DNA of 64,000 nt, from contig JAHLKH010000037.1 in assembly GCA_025526915.1 (NCBI GenBank), forward strand, positions 1 to 64,000. Reading direction: 5' to 3'. Positions 22,401 through 37,500 of the stretch are shown here, piece after piece. Numbering within the stretch: the stretch's first letter is position 1; every line of letters begins with the position of its first letter. Both the position numbers and the translations under genes were made by a program. This DNA comes from Entophlyctis helioformis. Lineage: Eukaryota > Chytridiomycota > Chytridiomycetes > Chytridiales > Chytriomycetaceae. Below the pieces are notes generated by a model. That model saw only the letters and a program-made list of their open reading frames with translations, was not told the DNA's origin and did no database searches.

Positions 22401-25400
22401 CCGTCGAGTTGGCCAATGGAGTGGATCTCATCAAAGATGATGCGCTTGATACGCGGCACCCATTCGCCGGCAACATTGGTCTGCAGCATCAGAATCTGCA
22501 GCATCTCTGGAACCGTGACCAAGATCTAAAGGGATGCACGTTAGCTACATGGCAGATGCACGGACTTTGAACAGGACAAGTGGCGCGCACCTGGCAGTTG
22601 AGTGGGTTGTGGATTCTGTGTGCATGAACACGGGTTAGACCTCAGTCAGGGCTGTCATAGACAGTCACGAGAGCCGGCAGTGTCTTACCTGTAGTCGCGC
22701 GTAAGAATGGCCCAGACAGACTTGCCAGCAAAGCTGTACGACTTGGAGAACCGAGCCTCGACTTCGGCAGCAACCTGGTTCACAAGCGCCTTGGTCGGTG
22801 CAATGTACACCACGACTCCGTCGTCGCCTTCTCGCAGACACTGCTCCATGGCGTAGTACGAGCAGAACGTCTTTCCTGCCGATGTAGGAGCCTTGTTGCC
22901 AATGCCAGACACGATGCTCGAGTCAGCCCACAGGCTCGCCCATCAACGATCGTGCTCATCAGCAGCCTTACCACCACAAGGACACTGTCTTTGCGATCAA
23001 TGCAGTCCAGCACATCGCACTGCCACGAGTCTGGCTCAAAGTCAACACGCTGGTCGGGACGAGAGTCGAGCATGCGCTCCATGTGCTCGCCGTAATGCTC
23101 GAGCTGGAAGTCGACCGCGGTCGTGCCAATGGCAGTTCTTGACGAAGCCTTGGGGAACGATACCTTGAATGGGAAAACATGCGTCTCGGCTGGCTGCTGT
23201 TGATCGGCAGTAGATGCCTTCTTGTCGCCCTTCTTGTCCGCTTTCTTGTCGGACTTCTTGTCGCTCTTCTTGCTCGACTTGCTTGGCTTTTCGCCATCTG
23301 CCGCAGCATTACCTTTGCCGTCGCCAAGAATCGACCGCAGCTCATCGGCCATGAAGCTGGATAAGCCGAGCACAGCCAGTGCCTGCTGGCACACAGTCGC
23401 AACCGTGGTCGCAACAGGCTCGCGCGTCTCGGGATCCATGCCAACAACCGTCTTGATGAGATCGACGCATTCCTTAAAGGCAGCAACAGCAAACTCGGGG
23501 TCTCTGTTCTGCGCCTTGCACGATGCGTACCAGCCTTCGATGGCGAGTCGCAGTCGAAGCACCTGCATATCCATCTTGGCATTCGTGCCAGCACTAAACT
23601 TGCGGTTGAACTCGGTAAAGTGCTTGGAGAACGAGGCCAGCTGGCGCTTCTTCTCGGCGATAATGCCCGCGACATCATCTGACTTGGCGTCGAGGCGAGT
23701 GATCGGCGGCGTGATCTTGAGATCCTCGATCACAAAAGCGAGACGTTCCTGAGCCAGCTTCTCCTGGGCAGACGCGAGGCGTGCAATGTTGTCCGCACGG
23801 ATGGCATCCGCCTTGGAGAGTGTCTTTTTCTTGGCGACCTTGGCTGGAGCCTGCCAGGTGGCTGGCGCTGCCTGGGTTGCCTTGGCGTTGGCGTACTGCG
23901 GCTTGCCAACAACGATCGTGCGAGGCTCGAGAATCATGCCACTAGCGCCAGTCAGACTTGCCGCGTAGACGGCGATCCAGTGGGCCTGCTTCTGGTCGCT
24001 TCGGTAGGCACGGCTGGCGAACTTGGCCAGAACGCGACCATTGGCATCGCGTGGGCCCTTGAGCACAACCTTGGCCCGTTTGTTGATCTCGGCAAGCAAG
24101 CTCTTGGAGTGCCAGTGCGTTTGCTCGAGATGAGTGACCTCGCGCAGGTCAAGGTTGTTGTCATCAGTGTTGTCATCGAGGTTGTTGATGGGCAGGTCGG
24201 GCAGATACGCGCTGATGATTGGGTGGTTGTAAGCCGTCAGGCCCACACTGCATTCGGCGCCAAAGGCTCGCGTTGGAGCAATCTTGGCGCGCTGTTGACG
24301 ACGAGTGGTCGGCGTGACTGTCGAGGAAGACGGAATGCCACACTGCTCGCAGAGATACGAATAGTGGTTGCGAGTGGTGTCGTCAAGAGCGGCAAGGGCC
24401 GATGTAAAGTTGGTCTTGACGGCGAGAAACGCAAACAGCGCTGGATCAAAGCAATCTGCGAATCTGCCGCTACCTGCATGCTCGCTGAGAGTATCGAGCT
24501 GGGGGGAGGCTGCCAGGTAGAAGTCGGCCAGGAATCTGCGCGTGACTGGGTTTGTTCGCGTCGCTTGCAGCTTGAACGCGCGCAGATCGAGGTGCAGGCA
24601 GGGAAGCAGGGCCAGGTGCAGGACAAAGGCCGCGGCGAGCAGCTTATGCTGCGAAACCAGATTCGGGTGCTGCTTGAACACGCTCACGGCAAGACGATCG
24701 CCAATGGCCATGTCAACAGCATCGGCATCGTCTGGCAAAACGAGCGATTCAAAGTCCGGTGGCGACGACAGGCGAGAGTGGATGGCATTGTGCACCAGGG
24801 CCGCCAGATCATTGCCAAGGGCATCGTAGTTGCTGCCTTGCTCCTTGGCGACGGCCTGGAGAGAAGCACCCGTCTCGCAAACGAAAGCAACGAGGTGCTG
24901 ACTCTGGAACATGTCCCTTGACATGAGCACCACAGCCAGAGGCTTGAATGCGCCATTGCCGCCCATGCACTTGTGCAGGAAGAGGGTCTGCGCGACCGAC
25001 ACCAGCTGGAACGCATGCGTGCGGATCGATCGGAGGCCATCGTGCGTCAGCACAAAGCGAGGACGCTGCGTGTTGGCAAAGTCGGCCCAGGCGTCGCTGT
25101 CGATGCTCGGGAACTGAAGGACGGTGAGGCCCGTCTCGGCGCGGGTGTCGAACAGATGGCGCACCGCCGCAGCACGCACAAAGGCACGAGAAGCAAACGC
25201 CAGATCGTGTTGGCCAGACGTCAGCGCATCAAGGAGCGGCAGCGTGCAGCGGTCGTCGAAGAAGGCGATAACAAAGTTGCAGCGGGTGTCCTGCAGTTGC
25301 TTGAAGAAGCGCTCGAGGGCGTGGGTGCAGCGCAGCGGATGGAGGCCGACATCTGCAAAGGAGGCGGCAGCATGGCGGAGGAAGAGTCAGAACTCCGCGT

Positions 25401-25778
25401 GACGCACCACCAATGAGTCGCCTGGGAAGCACGCCGGGCAGGCACGCCGGGGCAGGCACGCCGGGGCAGGCACGCTGCACAGGGGCGTCATACAAGCGCA
25501 TCAGTCGCTGGCTCACCGTCACGACTGGGGTCGTCCTTGGTGGTCTCGTTCAGCAGCCACTCCACGACGGCGTCGCCGTCCACAACGCCGAGGTCCTGGC
25601 CGGCATAGTCGCCGATGACATTGACCTGAACCGGCTTGGTGAGCCTTGGATACCACGCCGCAGCCAGCGCCTTTGCCTTTGCAACCAGATCAGCGACAGA
25701 GACTTGGTGGGCTTGGCCCGGTCCATCAATGTTGCTTGCATCGCTGCGCTTATCGTTCACGGCTGCCGACATGGTCAT
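19413..25778 (-). CDS. DDX60-type Ski2-like DExD/H-box RNA helicase
   Basis: Exons are 25517..25778, 22972..25352, 22689..22891, 22591..22615, 22254..22525, 21633..22188, 21040..21555, 19845..20947 and 19413..19764. They sum to 5670 bp, or 1889 residues. Motif I (APTSAGKT) is assembled across an intron. Also present are Ia APTKALVNQ, the DEIH box, [26 protein letters not shown] and motif [12 protein letters not shown]. The long N-terminal part ([17 protein letters not shown]..) and RIHNPLNCQ before ILVTVPEM follow DDX60 rather than Ski2 or Mtr4. Exon 4 is only 25 nt. Vertebrate DDX60 has antiviral RNA roles; the fungal role is unknown. The ATG at 25778 was chosen because the upstream in-frame codon at 25787 is GTG. 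Confidence 0.88.
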
Positions 25779-26158
25779 GGAAGTCACGATTGGGTGGAAG
25801 AAAAATATCAGGGCGAGTCATCGAGTCAGTTTCGCATCCTGTCATCGAGTCAGTCGACCAAACCAAGAAGGGGATTGGCATGTCGTCCAGCTCGAACGGC
25901 TTGCCACAAGCACCAGAAGAAGCAGTCGATATGCAGACTGGTGCTCGTCTTGCCCATGCTGCTGTAACTGTATGTGCTCCTGCTGCACCACATCTCGCGT
26001 CCGTCCATCAAACGCTGCTGTTCATGCAATAGACAGGCATGCTTCATTCCAAGTGCTCGCATAGCTCGCCCCATACGTCGTGGCATTGGCTCGTTGGCCA
26101 CGACAGGGTCCTTGTATGAGCGCCAACGCAGACGGCAACAACAACGACGGTCGTTTGC

Positions 26159-26555
26159 TTATTCAACCACGCTCGTTTTGGCCGTCTCGATCTGCTCAAG
26201 CATCTCGGCAACACGAACAGCACACGGCATCACTGCATGGCAGCACACAAGCCAGCAACCGATTGCTGGCACTGCGCAGTTGATCAAGCAGCACGCTGTT
26301 CTGCTCTGCTTGATGGATCGTGGACACTTGGTTGAACTCGGAGCACTCGACCACGCCACGAATGCCGTCATTGTCAATACACTCGGCCAAGCACAGGCAC
26401 TGCTCGTCCAAGCGAACCATGAGAGTGGCACCAAGAACACGATCAAGCGACTCCAAGCAGCCAGCCAGAAGCTGCACTCGCGCACTGATGATGGGTGGGC
26501 TGGTCGATGGATGGCCAAGACTCACCGTTGGAATACAGACGTGATTGCCGTACAT
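26159..26555 (-). CDS. small hypothetical protein (about 100 residues)
   Basis: Proposed exons are 26526..26555, 26273..26471 and 26159..26232, giving 100 residues. The first donor is a perfect GTGAGT after MYGNHVCIPT. Codons in the middle exon end mostly in G, C or T, as in neighbouring genes. The C-terminus (RVAEMLEQIETAKTSVVE) looks like an amphipathic helix. Introns of 54 and 40 bp are short for this window, so the second junction is doubtful. I do not recognise the protein. It lies between DDX60 and tRNA-Glu. Confidence 0.42.
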
Positions 26556-26775
26556 GCGAGGGCTGCTTATGGCTGCTCATGGATCCATCCGTTGTGTCGC
26601 CTCACTCCACGGCTTGGCAAGTCGTTGGGAAACAGCAGACAGCGCGGCGGGAGCGAGGAGCACGCCGAGCACGCGCAGTCGGTGCACACAGACAGGATAC
26701 TGCGGCAAAAACAGCGCCGCGGCATTCAGCATGGATGTGCAAAAGGAGAGCAATGCCAGATGGGCAAAAGAGAAG

Positions 26776-26847
26776 CTCCCCGACGGGGAATCGAACCCCG
26801 GCCGCCACGGTGAGAGCGTGGAATCCTAACCACTGGACCATCGAGGA
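26776..26847 (-). tRNA. tRNA-Glu (CUC anticodon)
   Basis: This 72-nt cloverleaf is read on the minus strand. The acceptor stem TCCTCGA pairs with TCGGGGA and is followed by G. The anticodon stem CCACG/CGTGG encloses loop CTCTCAC with anticodon CTC. The T-arm is CGGGG TTCGATT CCCCG. No intron is seen. A T-run follows on the minus strand. Confidence 0.96.
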
Positions 26848-27264
26848 TTGGTGCTTCTTGCGTTTTTCGATTGCAGATACAATATATTCTTTGTTTGCAC
26901 TTCCACGCTCGCAGCCAATCGACCAGCACGATTGAACAGATTGAGAGAGATTCGCTGTTTATTGGCACACACTCTATCCTGCTTGTCTCTTCTGCAGCAG
27001 GCTCTCATGCATCCAGACTGCCGTGTCTGGCTGGAAACAGGTGCGGATAGCGATTGGCAAATGCTGTTGCACAGCCAAGAACGCGGTCGACCAGCCTGCA
27101 GAGCCATCAGTCGAGCATCTCTGTACATCGAACGGTGTAGTGTGCACTTGTTCCAAGATCAGCAAGCCGATGAATATCTTGCCTGTCCATCGCCTCGTGT
27201 GAGTCACGTGTGCCCAGATGCCTTTCTTTCTGGCTCTCCTGCATCGCGAGTCCACAAATCAGAT

Positions 27265-28272
27265 ATGCGAGAGACGGTCCCAGTTGTGACGCCGCTGGAA
27301 TGGGCCGCATTGATTGCGCTGATCGTATGCATGGCTACAGGCGTCGGTATCACCATATACTGCACACAGCAGCTGCGCAAAAAGCCGTCGCTTTACATGG
27401 CGTGGCTTCTCATGGCAACCATCTTGCTCCTTGTCTCCCAGATCCTTCTCGCCTTTCGGGCATATGCGAGCTTCGCGTTTCCACCAGTGGCGGGCATCAT
27501 ATCCGTACCCTTTTCGCTATGCTCACTGGCATTCGTCTGCGGCGAGATCGAGTTTGCCTTGTTTGGCGCCAACACACTCAATGTAATGCAGCTGCGGATC
27601 AAGATCTACGCGGCGGTCGGTCTGCTGTTCAGTGGATGCTGGGGCATGCGCTTCGTGAGCGAATATGGCCTTGTCAAGCTGTCGCCGCCTTTAGAGGCTC
27701 TCAACGGACTCTTGATTCTCATATGGCTCGTCATTCTTGACGTTATTGATATCAGCATCCAGATCCGAATGGCGCTCCTGATCCGGCGGCTTTTCAGGGC
27801 CGGCGATGTGGCCAAGCAAAAGTACACGTTCAGCAGCACTGGGCTGATTGCCCTGCTTGTCATTTTTGACACCACGTCGTTGCTCATGTTTGTAACAACC
27901 GAGGCCGCATCGGCTGTCTCTTGGCGCCTTGCAGAAACGTGGACTGTCCTCAACGTGTCACTGCTTATCATGCACATTGTGCTGTCCATCTGCATCATGG
28001 AGTCGGGACGGTTCCATTTGCAGCAGCGCGGCAAGCACACTGCAGCATCAGTTGGCAGCCACAGCAACAGCAGCAGAAGAGCACAGTCAGCGACCGTTGC
28101 CCAAAGGCTCACCATTTTCACAAGATGGACCAAGCCACCATCCAGCGGTGTCAATGCTGGATACGAGATGGCGGCCATGACGCCGCAATCAACAGGGTTC
28201 CGGTATGACGATCTGCCGGTTGGACCACCGACATCATTCGCCACAAACCAAGAAACGACGCGCACCCAATAA
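27265..28272 (+). CDS. seven-helix membrane protein B (paralogue of the gene at 16921)
   Basis: This intronless gene encodes 335 residues, one more than its paralogue. ATG at 27265 is chosen because it aligns with the paralogue start, and a hydrophobic helix follows within 15 residues. It has about seven hydrophobic segments, PSLYMAWLL, DVIDISIQIRMALLIRRLF and a Ser/Thr-rich cytosolic tail. A CACGTG box lies 55 bp upstream (27205-27210). No motif places it in a named receptor class. The paralogues sit 10 kb apart on the same strand with unrelated genes between them, so this is dispersed rather than tandem duplication. Confidence 0.85.
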   Translation: MRETVPVVTPLEWAALIALIVCMATGVGITIYCTQQLRKKPSLYMAWLLMATILLLVSQILLAFRAYASFAFPPVAGIISVPFSLCSLAFVCGEIEFALFGANTLNVMQLRIKIYAAVGLLFSGCWGMRFVSEYGLVKLSPPLEALNGLLILIWLVILDVIDISIQIRMALLIRRLFRAGDVAKQKYTFSSTGLIALLVIFDTTSLLMFVTTEAASAVSWRLAETWTVLNVSLLIMHIVLSICIMESGRFHLQQRGKHTAASVGSHSNSSRRAQSATVAQRLTIFTRWTKPPSSGVNAGYEMAAMTPQSTGFRYDDLPVGPPTSFATNQETTRTQ

Positions 28273-28435
28273 AGGCCGGCTAAAGTGGGGTAGAGAGCAT
28301 CCAAGGTGTATTGAAAAGATGGCTTTTGTGGGTTATGTGAGTGCGGCGGGGCAGAGCGCGAGTCAGGGAGCGAGCGAGCCTGAGCGGTCCCAGTGGGGGA
28401 AATGGATGGATGGATGGAGGAGAGTCGCAGTGCGT

Positions 28436-30625
<2,190 letters not shown>

Positions 30626-33600
30626 ATGGCCTCGCTCGCCGACCGCTTGACCGAGTCGGACGTGCCGGATTTGTCGGCTGCCGGCGACTCGCCCGTGCGC
30701 CTCTTTGGCCTGCCTGCTCCAGCCACGCACAGCAGCGTCACCAGCAACGCCGTTGACGACTATAGCGACTCGACCAGCCACGTCCAGCACACCCAAGAGG
30801 CTGCGCGACTCATGGACATTATGCGCCGTCAAAGCGCTGGCAACAGCACGCAGACTGCAACGTCGGTAACGTCGGTAACCTCTCCATCAACGGCCGGCCC
30901 AAGAAGACCCACCAGCCCGCATGGACTGCCGCTGTCGCTGCCTCGGCCGCCGCTTGCTGCCCCAACCCTCCTGTCTGCCATTTCGTCCGCGTCGTCGTCG
31001 CCAACGCCGTCCTTGTCGTCGGCTTCGTCGCGTCTGCCGCTTCCACGTCCTGGATCTGCCTCTGCAACACCGTCTGCATCTGCATCTGTATCTGCATCTG
31101 CACACAGCCAACAGGCCGCAACAACCACTGCAACCAGTCGGACGGCGTCGGCCTCTGCAAGATCCACGACTGCAACCACTGCCACGACAATGACGACCAC
31201 CACAGGGACATCGCAAAGCATGGCCAGTGGCATGTCCAGTGGCATGTCGCGTGCGACCCAGAGCAGCGAGTCTCTGCCGTCTGTCTCCACAATCACCTCC
31301 ACCGCCACCACAACATCGGCAGCAACAACCAGCTCAAGCGCGACGCAGTCATCTGCAGCCTCGTCGTCCATGGCCACATCCACATCAGTGTCCGTCTCAG
31401 AAGACCTTGGCTCTGAATTGTCGTCGTCCGCATCCAATGCATCTGTTGCCACTCCCGCGCATCGCCACAGGCAGTCATCTGGTAGTAACAACGTGAGATT
31501 CAGTCTGCCGCAGCAAGGCCCGTCCCAGCCAGCATATTCTCGCGAGGCACTGCATCGCCAGATCCAGCTTCTGGAACTCTCAAAGCAAGAGCTGATCGCT
31601 TCGAGTGACGCGCGTGCCCATACCTACCAAGTCAAAATCAAGGCACTCAACAGCGTCGTCGACAGTCTGCAGCACCAGCTGGCAGATGCACATACATCCA
31701 TCGCAGAAAAGTCGGCGCAGATCGAGCAGCTGCATGAGCTGATCCAGGCACGTTCCAGTGCATCACTCCTTCAGACTGGATCGGCGTCGTGGACGGAGTC
31801 GTCCATTGCCAACGAAGGATGGACAGCCAAACTCAACATGGACATGCTGCGCGAGAATGCCGGACTGCGAGACGAGAACCGTGCCATGCACGAACAATTG
31901 CAGCAGCTGCGGCAACTCTACATTGAACAGCAGAACAGGCAGCAGCAGCAACAGCAGCAGCAACAGCAGCAGCACGACTCGGATCACACGAATTCGTCTG
32001 ATCCCGTGCTGCTCAATGGCGAGATTGCTGCTGCGCGGACGTCTGCCAAGGCATCTGCAACGGCCGTCTTGCACGAGGTCGAGCGCATCCTGCACAACAG
32101 CGGCCACGCTGCTGCCAACACCGAACCGACATCCAATCACGCTGCTCCGCCTCGCCCCGCACCTGCAACATTCTCGGCATGGCCATCGCAGTCCATTGTC
32201 TTGGTAAGACGATAGACCCCCCTGTTGGACACAGCCACCACATTTGTTGGCCAACCGACTTACTGGCATGGATCGACGACAGACTGCCATGCGTTCTACG
32301 CAAACAGACGTTACAGGCGGCGATGTCCAAGACCCATTCAATCCATCCACCGACCAGACGGTTCGCATCTGCGAGCTCATGGGCGAACGCGATCATCTGC
32401 TCAAGGCTCTGCAGGTCTCGGAGTCCCGCTCGCAGTCTCTTCTTGCAACGCTTGACCAACTGCGGGCAGAAACCACAGATCTCGAAGCCCATTACACGAC
32501 GCTGCTCAGCGAGACACAGGTCGCGCTCGATGCAGAGCGGCTGTCGCGCGAAACCATTAGCGACCAACGCGAAACGATCCAGCGGTACTCGGACCAGGTG
32601 CTTGAGCTTGCCAAGCAGATTGACGCGTACCGTGACCAGGTGGACCGGCTGGTTGACGAGCACCGCCAGTACAAGAGCGCACAGTCGGTGCTGCACCATA
32701 TGAGCCAGGTGCACGTGCATCATTTGCGTGCGAGTCTGCGGGATGCCGAGGCTCAAGGCGGCGGTCATGGCGCCAACGGCGACGGTGCAGATGGGGGCGA
32801 AGGAGCTGAGCCCTCCGCAGATCCGATGATGGTGTTGCAGCTGCAGTGGGTGGCTGACCGTGAGCGATATGCGGGCGAGATCGAGATGCTGCAAAGGACG
32901 ATCCAGGGTCTGGAGCGTGAGCTTGAATATCAGAGGGGAGAGGCCGAGACACGCATGGCCGGCATGCACGACGAGCAAGAGTGGGCTCTCATGTGTGTTT
33001 GGCATACCTTGACACAATCGGCCTGTTTTAGCGTTCGTGGATGACTGACAGATGCGTGGTGTATGCTAGGCTTGCCAAGTACACGATTGCCAAAGACGAA
33101 GCGCAGCGAGCGCAGGACGAGCTCAAGATGCGCACAAGCATCATCGAGACGCTGCAAGAGAAGATGACCGTGATGGTGGGCCAAGCACACTTGGCATGCT
33201 TTCGAAATGTCCTTGACTGATTGATGGCTGCTGTTCCCAACGTTCCAGGAAACGACTATTGAGACGCAACGCAAGGATGTCAAGACCGCCAAAGACCGCA
33301 TGGCGAAACTCAAGGAAGACCAAGCCAAACGCGTAAGCCATGCATTGCAAGTCTCTGCCGTCCGCAAACTCGTACTCATGGATGACAATGCGCAGGAGGA
33401 GGCCCATAAGCAGACTGCAGTCAAGATGGAAAAGTACGAGGCGGCACTCAAGCAAGTCGAGTCCAAGATCAAGAACGCGAGCACGCTGCTGCACCACAAG
33501 GAGGCGACGATCAAAGACCTCAAGACCAAACTCGAGGCTGCGCAATCGACTGCAAAGTCGGTGAATCCACCGGCCGCAAGCGAGGCTGCCGTTGAGGGCG

Positions 33601-34213
33601 TGCAGGTTGCTGTCAAGGCCGTTCGTATGGACCTCGCGCGCAAGACCGCGCTGTCCAAACACTGGCGAGCCAAAGTCGAAGCGCTAGAAAAGGTGTGTGC
33701 CGTGCGCATCTTTACGCCACACTACCCAACCTGTCCATGCGAATCACTCCCAGTCATTCACATCCCAACGCATATTGATGCACGGCACTGCAGGAACTTG
33801 TCACGCTCAAGTCGGCGACGCAGAGCCTGATCGATCCCAAGATGCTGGCCACGATCCAGGGACACTTGAAAGCGACGCGCAGACGTGCAAAAGAGACAGA
33901 GTCGTTTGTAGCGCGGTACTCGGCGCGGGACGCGCAGTACATGTCCGCCATCGAGCGCTTTGTGCGGTACATTTGCGAGACGCTGCCTGTGCTTGACGTG
34001 GACCTTTTTGGCAGTCTCGGTGTGGGCGGACTGGGCGGGCAGGGCGGTGCTGGCGACGGGGTAGGCGTGAGTGGCGTGGATCGTGACGAGGTCATGCTGA
34101 CGGCGCAGGAGCTGTCCAAACGCATCCTGAATATCGATCTGGAGTCTGTGTTGCATGCAAGCACGCGGAGCGTTGGCTCTGACGACCATATAGAGCGTCT
34201 GCATTCCATGTGA
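30626..34213 (+). CDS. long coiled-coil protein, function unknown
   Basis: Exons are 30626..32203, 32283..32992, 33070..33175, 33249..33332, 33396..33692 and 33794..34213, giving 1064 residues. The first 290 residues are Ser/Thr/Ala-rich and disordered. After that come heptad-rich coiled coils, for example ICELMGERDHLLKALQVSES and ERLSRETISDQRETIQRY, interrupted by a run of about 12 Gln. The C-terminal 140 residues contain SAIERFVRYICETLPVLD and lie outside the coiled coils. No enzymatic motif is seen. Centrosomal or ciliary-base and Golgi-tether proteins have this build, but I cannot choose between them. The first acceptor (32282) is the least certain junction; all later exons keep frame. 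Confidence 0.78.
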
Positions 34214-34517
34214 GACCTTGCTTGCCATTGTTGCGTGTGCTGAGCGGGCTGCTTGGCTGACACGGGACACTACGCGGCAGCCTTGGGCATGACGGGTTCG
34301 AAGACGCGTTGTTCCAGATGCTTGTGGACATGTATATGATGGCGCGATAAACCCGGTGACCTTTGTTGGCGTGGCACATTCAATTCATTGATGGATGGAC
34401 GGTTCCGCAGCCCTATCCAGTGTGCCAGGGCCAAACCCCAATCTCGCTTCACCGACACGCGTGCACAGACACAGCCACAGCCACAGCCCTCGCCAGACCT
34501 GACTCGGCTCGGGGGAA

Positions 34518-37500
34518 TCAGCGTCTCATGCCGCCTGGCATGCGGCCAGGGGCGTAGCTGCCCTGCACATCGCCCATCCGGCCAGGTGCCATGATGCTGC
34601 CGGCCGCAATGGACCCAGCAATGGCCTCGGTAGCCTGGTACGTGAATCCCTGGAACTGCTGCTGCACAGCGTCCGACAGCTGCGACGACTCTTGCAGCGA
34701 GTCCGTCGGCGCCTCTGACGTGAACTCTTCGTCAAAGTTGGACGTGTCGGTTGACGACGCCTAGTGCATGCATGTCGTCAACATAGAGTCAGATGCGTGA
34801 GCTGCGAGACATGTGTTGGTGTGAGTGGGAGAGGGAGTGGGAGTGGGAGACGTACCACGTCGGGGCGGAACGGCGGGGCGTACTTTCGGCCAAGGAGCTT
34901 GCGCCAATCAACTTCGGCAAAGAACGGATGGTCCTTGATTTCTTGGGCACCGTTGGCACCAAGACGCGCGGCTGGATCGCGGTTGAGCAGCTGTGGACCA
35001 ACCACGGCCCCCGCGTCCGTCAGTGCACACACATTCCGACAGTCAATCAGCCAGTCAGTCAGTCAAGACACCACAGCAGCATGATAGCGCGATACAATGC
35101 GGTGTGATGTGATGTGATGTGATGTGATATGCACCTTTTTGAGCAGGTCGACAGCCTCTGGCGCCATGTCGTCGGTAAACTTGAGCTCATCCTGCAAGAT
35201 CTTGCGGTACATGACATTGGTGTTCTCGTCATAGAACGGCGGCAGGCCCGACAGCATCTCAAAGAGCAGGATGCCCAGAGTCCACCAGTCGACGGTCTTG
35301 GTGTAGCCCTGGCCAATGAGGACTTCGGGCGCGAGGTACTCGGGTGTGCCGCAGAACGTGTTGGTCTTGTTGCCCTCCTTCATGTTGAGCTTGCAGAGCC
35401 CAAAGTCGCAGAGTGCGATATGGCCCGAGTAGTCCAGCAGAATGTTTTCTGGCTTGAGATCGCTGTGTCAAGTACAGTATTGTTTTGTTGTTGTGTTTGG
35501 ACGTTAGCTGCGCGGATAGCCAACACGCCATGGACCAAGCCACAGTTGGGGTCCACCCACTCACCGGTACACAATGCCAAGACCGTGCAAGCAGTCCAAC
35601 GCGCACAGGAGCTCGGCGGTATAGAACTTGGCACGATCCTCGGAGAACTTGCCCTCTTGCTGAAGATGATGGAACAGCTCGCCGCCGTTCACAAAGGCCA
35701 GCACAAGGTACAGCTTTTCCGCATTCTGGAACGAGTACTTGAGCGGCACGATGAAGGGGTGCTGTAGCTTGGCAAGCACCGCACGCTCGGCAAGCGTGTG
35801 CGACACCTCGTCGCGCTCGACAATGTGTGCCTTTTTGATAATCTTCATGGCATAGATGCGGCCCGTGTCCTTTTTGCGCACCTGCATCACCTTGCCGAAA
35901 CTGCCCTTGCCAATCACCTTGAGCAGCTCGAAATCCTCAATGGCCAGATGTTTGTTTTTCTGTCATTGGGGGGCAGCCGCCGTGTCAAGTGTTGGTTTGG
36001 TCGGTGGTGCATGTGCAGCAGCCTTCATGCTGGACAAGAGGGAGATCAAAGTGGAGGCGGCGACTCACGGCAAGGCGGAACACAAACTGCACATGAACTT
36101 CGCCGAGCGTGGCAGCCTTGCCATCAACAGACGTCAGCGGGAACCAATTCTCTTCCGGTTTCTGTCCGTTATGCCACCCATGTCAGCATGCCAGATCCAC
36201 ATCATATCATCATCAGTCGTGCAAGGCAGCAGGTCATCTGACGTCGGAGAACAGGACAAACGGACCTGGTCCACAAACGCAGGACGGATGCGCGTGACTC
36301 CAATGAGAATGTCGTTGCGGTTGGGGCCTGGGATGTAGATGGACATGACCGCTTCACAGGCGCGGTTGATGTCGCTGTTTGGTCATGCACCCGTCATGTT
36401 GTCAGCATCGTCATCAGATTTGTCATGCCGCCACAGTCGTGTGTTGGCATTGAGAGGCGCGTCGGTGGTGGATGCGAGCCGTCGTTGCGACTCGACAGGC
36501 ATTGGTGTGGTGGCACAGCACAGCACAGCACAGCACAGCACAGCACAGCACAGCACAGCACAGCACAGCACGGCACAGCACAGCGCGATAGGGATGCAGG
36601 GATAGGGAGGATGGGATGCGAGAGCAGGAGAGCGGGGGACAAGCCACTCACAAGTTTGCACGGCTCTGCCAGTTGGCGACACCCGAGCTGGCATTGCCCT
36701 CGGTAGCCTTGGCAAGCACCTCCATCTTGTCCATCTCAATAATCGCATACGGCAGCTGCGTTTCGTCCTTGCCGGTGGCGCCGCCGGGAGCCAGCTTGAC
36801 TCCGCTCGGCAGCATCAGGTTGCGCGACTCGAGAATCTTGATGAGAAGCAGTCCAGGGCCGGGCAGCGTTTGCGGCAGGACAGCGCTGGTCACGGATGCG
36901 TTGGTTGTCACACCACCACCGCCGCCGCCTGTTGCGTTGGATTCCTGGTTGGGTGGTGCGCCGTCGGGTGCCTTGGCTGCTCCCTGCGCTGCGGGAGTGC
37001 CAGCTGCAGATGGCGCGGAGGATTGCATCCATTGTTGACACGGACGACGCGCACCACACGCACGGGAATCGGCCCCTCGATTAGTGCTGCTGCATTTCTG
37101 CTGCATCTCTGCGGCATGGCGCTGGGCAGGCATCGGTCAGCCGTGCGCGACGGAGCAGAAGGACTGCGGGCGAGTGCGAGGCGGTGCGTGGCGGGCCGAG
37201 CAGGCAAGAGCGGGACAGGGCAAGACAAGGATCAGGCGTCAGTCACACGTCTGTGCAGTGCGGTGCCCGTGGTTGTGCAAGGACGCCACAGCAGTAGCGG
37301 CAGCAGCAGGAAAAACACTGGCGCGACAGAGAGGCAGGCACGAGCTCGCACCTTACGCTTTGCCACGGCAGTGCCCGAGGCCGAGAGAGCATCCTTTTCG
37401 CCGCCCTCTGCGCAGACAGATGCACGCCATTGTCAGTCGGGTCCAGCCGAGTCGAGTCGAGCCCGCATCGGCCCAGATCGAGCGAGGCCGGCATTGCGGC

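Noticed and set aside
26311..26520. Plus-strand LSm-like reading (DRGHLVELGALDHATNAVIV)
   Set aside because: Spacing resembles an Sm motif, but there are many A-ending codons unlike other genes here. The opposite strand has better codon use and splice sites.
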